NCBI GenBank assembly: GCA_009700485.1
Contig: WLLZ01000013.1
Coordinates: 1-26,435, forward strand
Length of the DNA: 26,435 bases
Origin: Actinomycetota bacterium
Lineage (GTDB): Bacteria > Actinomycetota > Actinomycetes > S36-B12
Reading direction: 5' to 3'
The translations under genes and the position numbers were made by a program. Within the stretch, counting starts at the first letter, position 1; each line of letters begins with the position of its first letter. Positions 22,729 through 26,435 of this stretch are shown piece after piece. A model generated the notes under the pieces. That model did not search any database. It saw nothing but the letters and a program-made list of their open reading frames with translations, and was not told the origin of the DNA.

Positions 22729-22766
22729 AACTAACCTTTGCACACTACCTCTGAATTGGGCTCACA

Positions 22767-23510
22767 ATGGCTGGTGGTGGCCTAGATTCTGTTCTTATGA
22801 CCAACCCCGTTAGCCACACCCAGTCAATCAAGTTGCCGAAAGTGCTGTTCGGGATCAACGCCTTAGTGGCTTGGTGCGGGGTGTTGCTCTCATTCACCCT
22901 TTACGCCAGCGGCTACTACCCACCTGACACGAGTAATCCAACGCTCTTGGGCAATAACCCGGCGGGTATTGACGGTTTAGTGGGGCGGCTACTTGATTGG
23001 ATTACCTACTTCACAATTCTCAGCAATCTAATTGTCGCGATCGTGCTGACTTTGCTGTTTTTGCGTCCTGGCCGCGATAGCAAAATCATGCGGGTGCTCC
23101 GGCTAGATACCTTGCTTATGATCATCATCACGGGAGTCATTTACAACCTTTTACTTGGGCCAGGAGTTTCGCACGAAGGCTGGGATTTCTTCTCTAATGG
23201 ACTCCAGCATGTGATCACCCCAATTCTGACTGTGCTGGTTTGGCTCATCGTTGGCCCGCGCCGGTGGATTAACCTCAAGGTGATTGCCCTGTCATTGATC
23301 ATCCCCATTCTTTGGGCGGCGTTCGCCCTCGTTCGCGGCGCAATTATTGGGGCTTATCCGTATTCATTCCTGGATGTCGCGACCAAGGGGCTACCAAGTG
23401 TGCTGGCTTTTATCGGCGTGATTTTGGTTGTTGCAGTTATCTTGGCGCTGGTCCTAATGGGTATCGATGCGGCGATCTCCTCCTTGTCTCGGCGCGCGAA
23501 ACGTAGCTGA
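22767..23510 (+). CDS. Pr6Pr-type membrane protein
   Basis: A 247-residue polytopic membrane protein with about six hydrophobic segments (approximately residues 26-48, 78-98, 113-133, 147-165, 172-191, 213-236). The TYFTILSNLIVAIV and HVITPILTVLVWLIVGPRRWI stretches fit the Pr6Pr family of actinobacterial membrane proteins. Function is unknown. ATG 22767 is the first start; ATG 22797 (MTNPVSH) is also possible and would move the start away from the divergent MDR gene. It ends 63 bp before the EamA transporter. Confidence 0.75.
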   Translation: MAGGGLDSVLMTNPVSHTQSIKLPKVLFGINALVAWCGVLLSFTLYASGYYPPDTSNPTLLGNNPAGIDGLVGRLLDWITYFTILSNLIVAIVLTLLFLRPGRDSKIMRVLRLDTLLMIIITGVIYNLLLGPGVSHEGWDFFSNGLQHVITPILTVLVWLIVGPRRWINLKVIALSLIIPILWAAFALVRGAIIGAYPYSFLDVATKGLPSVLAFIGVILVVAVILALVLMGIDAAISSLSRRAKRS

Positions 23511-23573
23511 GGTCCCCGACATAAGATGTTGAGTGGAACGGTGGCGACAAACGGGTAAGGGAGGCCAGCGCGA

Positions 23574-24410
23574 ATGGGCGCTTTGCTCGCGTTGGCATCT
23601 AGTCTCACTTGGGGCGTTGCGGATTTCATGGGTGGCCTGGCGGCAAGGCGGGCGGGCCCGGTGCACGTGCTAGCGGTGTCGTACCCAGCCGGGGCGATTG
23701 TCCTGACGTTTTTTGCACTGTTCCTTATCCCGGGTGAGTTTTCAACCGGAGTGGTGATCTGGGGTGGCGCCGCCGGTTGCGTTGGTGCCTTAGCTATCGG
23801 TCTCTTATATATGGCGCTATCGCGTGGCCCGATGGGAATTGTTTCACCGATCACCGCGGTGATGGCCGGGGCCATTCCAGTTTTCGTTGGTCTGATACGT
23901 GGTGAGTCACTCTCAGCCTTGGCGGTATTCGGTATTGCCTGCGCCGGGGTGGCCGTAGTACTGGTCAGCCGCGAGACCGGCGAAAAAGCCAAGGTGACGA
24001 TGTCGACGATCGGTTTAGCAATAGCCAGCGGCGTAGCGATCGGGATCTATCTCTCGGCGATTGGTTCAGCACCGGCAGACTCAGGCGTATGGGCGGCAAC
24101 CTTTGGGCGCTGGGTTTCAACATTAGTTTTACTCGTCGTACTGCTGATCTTTGCTCGCCCATTTGTGAGCCACGGGTTCCCGTGGGCTCTCGTAATCGCA
24201 TCCGGTGTTTTGGATGCTCTAGCTAACGGAGTATTTCAGTTGGCATCGCAGAATGGTCAACTGTCGGTGGTGGCCGTCATGGGCTCGCTCTATCCGGTCG
24301 CGACAGTTATTTTGGCCTGGGTGTTAATCAAGGAGCGCCTGAATAAGATCCAATTAGTCGGGGTGGGACTAGCGCTCTTTGCCGCCGCAACATTGTCATT
24401 TAGTTCATGA
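23574..24410 (+). CDS. EamA-family (DMT superfamily) transporter
   Basis: A 278-residue protein with ten hydrophobic helices arranged as two EamA repeats: the first opens with LLALASSLTWGVADFMGGLA and ends near GIACAGVAVVLVSR, the second starts at STIGLAIASGVAIGIYLSAI and ends with VGVGLALFAAATLS. The conserved PxxPV/LIKERLN-like segment before the last helix (VATVILAWVLIKERL) is typical of drug/metabolite exporters. The substrate cannot be inferred. ATG 23574 has AAGGGAGG about 9 bp upstream. The crotonase gene follows after 27 bp on the same strand. Confidence 0.88.
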   Translation: MGALLALASSLTWGVADFMGGLAARRAGPVHVLAVSYPAGAIVLTFFALFLIPGEFSTGVVIWGGAAGCVGALAIGLLYMALSRGPMGIVSPITAVMAGAIPVFVGLIRGESLSALAVFGIACAGVAVVLVSRETGEKAKVTMSTIGLAIASGVAIGIYLSAIGSAPADSGVWAATFGRWVSTLVLLVVLLIFARPFVSHGFPWALVIASGVLDALANGVFQLASQNGQLSVVAVMGSLYPVATVILAWVLIKERLNKIQLVGVGLALFAAATLSFSS

Positions 24411-24437
24411 TTTGTTAACTGTGATGGAAAGGCCCAG

Positions 24438-25175
24438 ATGATCACCGCCGAAAGACATGGCAATGTCAGCGTGCTCCGCATGGACTACGCGAAAGTAAAT
24501 GTCATCGATCTGGAGTTCATGACTGCAATCGTTGAGCAGTTTCGTGCCGTCCCCGCAACCGATGCAATTGTGCTTACCGGCAACGGTAGAGCGTTTTCGG
24601 CGGGAGTGAATTTGAAGCGTTTAATGGTGGACGATCTCAGCTATACCTCCGAATTTTTAGACATGCTTTCCGGAGCAATTTTGGAAGTGTTCCTTCACCC
24701 ACGCCCGGTGATCGCTGCGATTGACGGGCACGCGATAGCGGGTGGATTCATTCTTGCGGCGGCCTGTGATCTGCGATTGATGTCGGCGGGCTTGACCGGT
24801 ATGACCGAGCTCAAAGTAGGAGTACCGCTTCCGTCAATCCTCCGTGAAATCGCTCGCCACAGCATTGGCCACTACACCCAGTCTTTAGTGCTTACGGGCG
24901 ATCTGATCGATGCGCAGCGCGCCTATGAAATCGGCTTTGTCGATGCGGTAGTCGAACCGGAGAAGTTACTTGATGAAGCGATCACTCGTGCTGCTTTGCT
25001 GGCTGCCGTCCCGGCTGCCACCTACGCACTAACCAAGCGGACCTTGAAGTTCGAGGCGGTGCAACGCATGGAAGTGGCGGAGCCTGAATTCGGCGCAGAA
25101 ATCCGCGCGACCTGGCACGATCCCGAAATTAGGGCCGTTATTGCTGAGTACTTGGAATCAATCGCTCGGAAGTAA
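24438..25175 (+). CDS. Enoyl-CoA hydratase/isomerase family protein (crotonase)
   Basis: A 245-residue crotonase. The oxyanion-hole strands are visible in RAFSAGVNLKRL (about residue 55) and IDGHAIAGGFILAAACDLRL (about 97). In catalytic enoyl-CoA hydratases a glutamate usually follows the second GG motif (GGGCEL); here the corresponding residue is not glutamate, while a later Glu (TELKVGVPLP, about 129) is kept. The protein may therefore catalyse an isomerase-type reaction or another CoA-thioester reaction. Start ATG 24438 has AAAGG 9 bp upstream. Its 3' end overlaps the convergent DoxX-like gene by 18 bp. Confidence 0.86.
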   Translation: MITAERHGNVSVLRMDYAKVNVIDLEFMTAIVEQFRAVPATDAIVLTGNGRAFSAGVNLKRLMVDDLSYTSEFLDMLSGAILEVFLHPRPVIAAIDGHAIAGGFILAAACDLRLMSAGLTGMTELKVGVPLPSILREIARHSIGHYTQSLVLTGDLIDAQRAYEIGFVDAVVEPEKLLDEAITRAALLAAVPAATYALTKRTLKFEAVQRMEVAEPEFGAEIRATWHDPEIRAVIAEYLESIARK

Positions 25176-25550
25176 CGGCTGCGCCGAATACCTAGCCTTA
25201 AGTGCAATGTGGATCAAAGGTAACTGCATTGGCACTCTTGCCCACGCGGCAATTTTGTGGGGAGTGCTCGTGCGTGAAGAATTTTGAACTGTGATCGCGT
25301 ATTGCCAGTTGCCAGCCCAGACTCCAACTAGCAGCGTGGCTGAGGCGACAGGTGCCCAGCGGGCCCGCGTGAGTAAACCAACCCCGCAGGCGATCTCGGC
25401 AACGCCGCTGGCGTAGTTGATCGCGCGATGCGCGGGCAGGGCTTTTGGTAGCAAAGGCTCAAAGACCGAGGGCTTAATTAGGTGGATGATGCCGCTTACC
25501 ACGAATGAGCCGGCGAGAATCTTGGTACCAACTGTCGAATGCGTGTCCAT
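25158..25550 (-). CDS. DoxX-like membrane protein
   Basis: A 130-residue membrane protein with four hydrophobic segments, roughly residues 9-28 (TKILAGSFVVSGIIHLIKPS), 45-62, 66-86 and 103-120. The GIIHLIKP start and the YASGVAEIACGVGLLTRARW segment match the DoxX/MauE-like family of small membrane oxidoreductase-associated proteins. The role is unclear. The last 18 bp overlap the end of the crotonase gene on the opposite strand. ATG 25550 is used. Confidence 0.8.
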   Translation of the reverse strand: MDTHSTVGTKILAGSFVVSGIIHLIKPSVFEPLLPKALPAHRAINYASGVAEIACGVGLLTRARWAPVASATLLVGVWAGNWQYAITVQNSSRTSTPHKIAAWARVPMQLPLIHIALKARYSAQPLLPSD

Positions 25551-25635
25551 AGGACAAGTGTCTCGCGGTTTTTAGGTATGTGCACTGACACTGCGGAGTG
25601 GACCTAGATAGACGATGGACCTGAATAACCAATGG

Positions 25636-25668
25636 AAAGGTGGCCTGCCCCTCGGGCAGGCCACCTTT
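25636..25668 (-). terminator. Strong hairpin, probable terminator
   Basis: AAAGGTGGCCTGCCC (25636-25650) and GGGCAGGCCACCTTT (25654-25668) form a perfect 15-bp stem with a 3-nt loop. The outer AAA/TTT pairs give a short T run on either strand, so it may act in both directions. It lies just 8 bp after the stop of the 55-aa gene on the - strand. Confidence 0.75.
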
Positions 25669-25676
25669 CTTAGGCT

Positions 25677-25844
25677 TTAGAGATTACGCGAGAAAATTGC
25701 GTCAATCTCAGATTGGTCTGCCGGGGTTAGTGCGCGGGCGCGCTGCCTATCCCATTCCCGATGGATTTGCCGGCGCTTTGCGTCCTCACGGCTAAGGGAC
25801 TCACGGTCAAACATTGATGCGAAAATGCTCGCGAAGGGCTTCAC
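25677..25844 (-). CDS. Small hypothetical protein, 55 residues
   Basis: GTG 25844 opens a 55-residue frame that ends at TAA 25677. The protein starts KPFASIFASMFDRESLSRED, is very rich in charged residues in the middle (KRRQIHREWDRQRAR), and finishes with TPADQSEIDAIFSRNL. AGGAG lies 9 bp upstream of the GTG, and a strong terminator hairpin follows the stop. Together these give good support for a real gene despite its size. It appears to be a soluble helical protein. I do not recognise a family. It is divergent from the cofG/fbiC gene. Confidence 0.65.
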   Translation of the reverse strand: MKPFASIFASMFDRESLSREDAKRRQIHREWDRQRARALTPADQSEIDAIFSRNL

Positions 25845-26120
25845 GGAGGGTAACTCCTAATTCATTGTGTTGGTGCGGATGATCTGGGGTTTTCCAGATA
25901 TACCGTGGTCGGTGGGCGGGTGTGCCCGTTGACCAATGCAATTGTCCCGCACATTTGGCGCCCCCTGAACGAAAAAAGGGGGGTTTGTGCGCGAATTCAC
26001 AAACTGTTCACCTATATCGTGAGCAAAGGTGGGACAGGTCACAAATTCGCCGCTTCTTGATGGCATGTGCGACGATCCACCCTTAGCTATTAACTGTTTA
26101 CCCTTGCACAGGAGGTACTA
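25845..26120. other. Divergent intergenic region upstream of cofG/fbiC
   Basis: 276 bp between two divergent genes, with lower GC than its surroundings. A 69-codon open frame on the - strand (25857-26066) has no family resemblance. The region probably carries promoters for both flanking genes; no specific site can be named with confidence. Confidence 0.4.
26110..26115 (+). promoter_or_regulatory. Shine-Dalgarno sequence fixing the cofG/fbiC start
   Basis: AGGAGG is a full anti-16S match 5 bp before GTG 26121 and decides the start: without it, the longer N-terminal extension seen in many FbiC proteins would be expected. Confidence 0.75.
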
Positions 26121-26435
26121 GTGGGAACGCGGATCACCTATTCGCCAAAGGTGTTCATTCCGCTTACCATGCTGTGCCGCGATCGCTGCGGCTACTGCAC
26201 TTTTGCGCAGTCTCCGGCGCATTTGCCGGCGCCCTACCTAAGCCCTGCCGAAGTACTAGCCATCGCCCGCCAAGGCGCAGAGTCGGGCTGCCATGAGGCC
26301 TTGTTCACCCTAGGCGAGCTACCCGAGGATAGGTACCCGGTAGCCCAGCAGTGGCTCACCGAGGCGGGTTACGCGACTACCGTCGAATATGTAGCGGCTA
26401 TGTGCCAAATGGTGCTGGATGAAACCGGTCTTTTG
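26121..26435 (+). CDS. fbiC: 7,8-didemethyl-8-hydroxy-5-deazariboflavin synthase, CofG domain (CofG or N-terminal half of FbiC), 3'-truncated
   Basis: The first 105 codons of a radical SAM protein. The N terminus is GTRITYSPKVFIPLTMLCRD with the cluster motif CRDRCGYC (CxxxCxxC, residues 19-26), followed by FAQSPAHLPAPYLSPAEVLA, the GCHEALFTLGE segment and QQWLTEAGYATTVEYVAAM. These match the CofG half of F0 synthase, which joins a tyrosine-derived radical to the ribityl-diaminouracil in coenzyme F420 synthesis. Whether the gene continues as a CofG-CofH fusion (FbiC, the actinobacterial form) cannot be seen, since the window ends; the symbol is provisional. The start GTG 26121 is supported by the strong ribosome site and lacks the 50-60-residue extension of many FbiC proteins. 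Confidence 0.88.
   Translation, partial: MGTRITYSPKVFIPLTMLCRDRCGYCTFAQSPAHLPAPYLSPAEVLAIARQGAESGCHEALFTLGELPEDRYPVAQQWLTEAGYATTVEYVAAMCQMVLDETGLL

Noticed and set aside
25857..26066. 69-codon frame on the - strand upstream of cofG/fbiC
   Set aside because: No ribosome site, no family resemblance, and it fills a region expected to hold divergent promoters.

Overview
The window looks like a chromosomal segment of an actinobacterium. The evidence is gene content: a complete mycofactocin biosynthesis locus with its TetR regulator, a CofG/FbiC-type F420 biosynthesis gene at the right edge, actinobacterial-type small membrane proteins, frequent GTG/TTG starts and moderately high GC. By eye, GC is higher in about 3-18 kb than in the flanks. 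No genus can be assigned from the sequence alone.

Layout. (1) 1-1245: the end of a PxpC/KipA-type carboxyltransferase gene, then a RidA-family gene and a small cupin, tightly packed on the + strand. (2) 1296-2260: an ArfB ribosome-rescue gene and an initiator tRNA-fMet, followed directly by a 383-bp internally deleted IS481-like element flanked by a 16-bp duplication of the tRNA 3' end. (3) 2731-12102: a catabolic block. A glutamine-synthetase-like ligase (-) is divergent from a + strand set made of a shortened RpiR regulator, a FluG-type amidohydrolase and an M20 amidohydrolase. This set converges on a - strand operon of a class III aminotransferase (GSA-aminomutase-like), a mycofactocin-type SDR, an ornithine aminotransferase and a GMC oxidoreductase resembling MftG. 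(4) 12268-18031: the mycofactocin locus, with mftR-mftF on the - strand divergent from mftA-mftB-mftC-mftD-mftE on the + strand. (5) 18028-18478: a degraded junction in which the start of an SDR gene runs into the end of a crotonase gene. (6) 18862-25550: ordinary-looking genes (two membrane proteins, alpha/beta hydrolase, secreted PKD-like protein, CurA-like reductase, Pr6Pr-type membrane protein, EamA transporter, crotonase, DoxX-like protein). (7) 25677-26435: a 55-aa hypothetical protein and the start of cofG/fbiC.

How the genes may work together. MftA is the precursor peptide, MftB its chaperone, MftC the radical SAM maturase, MftE the peptidase, MftD the FMN enzyme that forms the redox-active core, and MftF the glycosyltransferase. 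The neighbouring SDR carries the fingerprint of nicotinoprotein dehydrogenases that use mycofactocin as electron acceptor, and the GMC protein is a candidate re-oxidant of the reduced cofactor. Together with a gamma-glutamyl-ligase candidate, two amidohydrolases and two class III aminotransferases, this suggests a dedicated, possibly undescribed, mycofactocin-coupled pathway for an amine, amino alcohol or related N-compound. The substrate cannot be read from the sequence.
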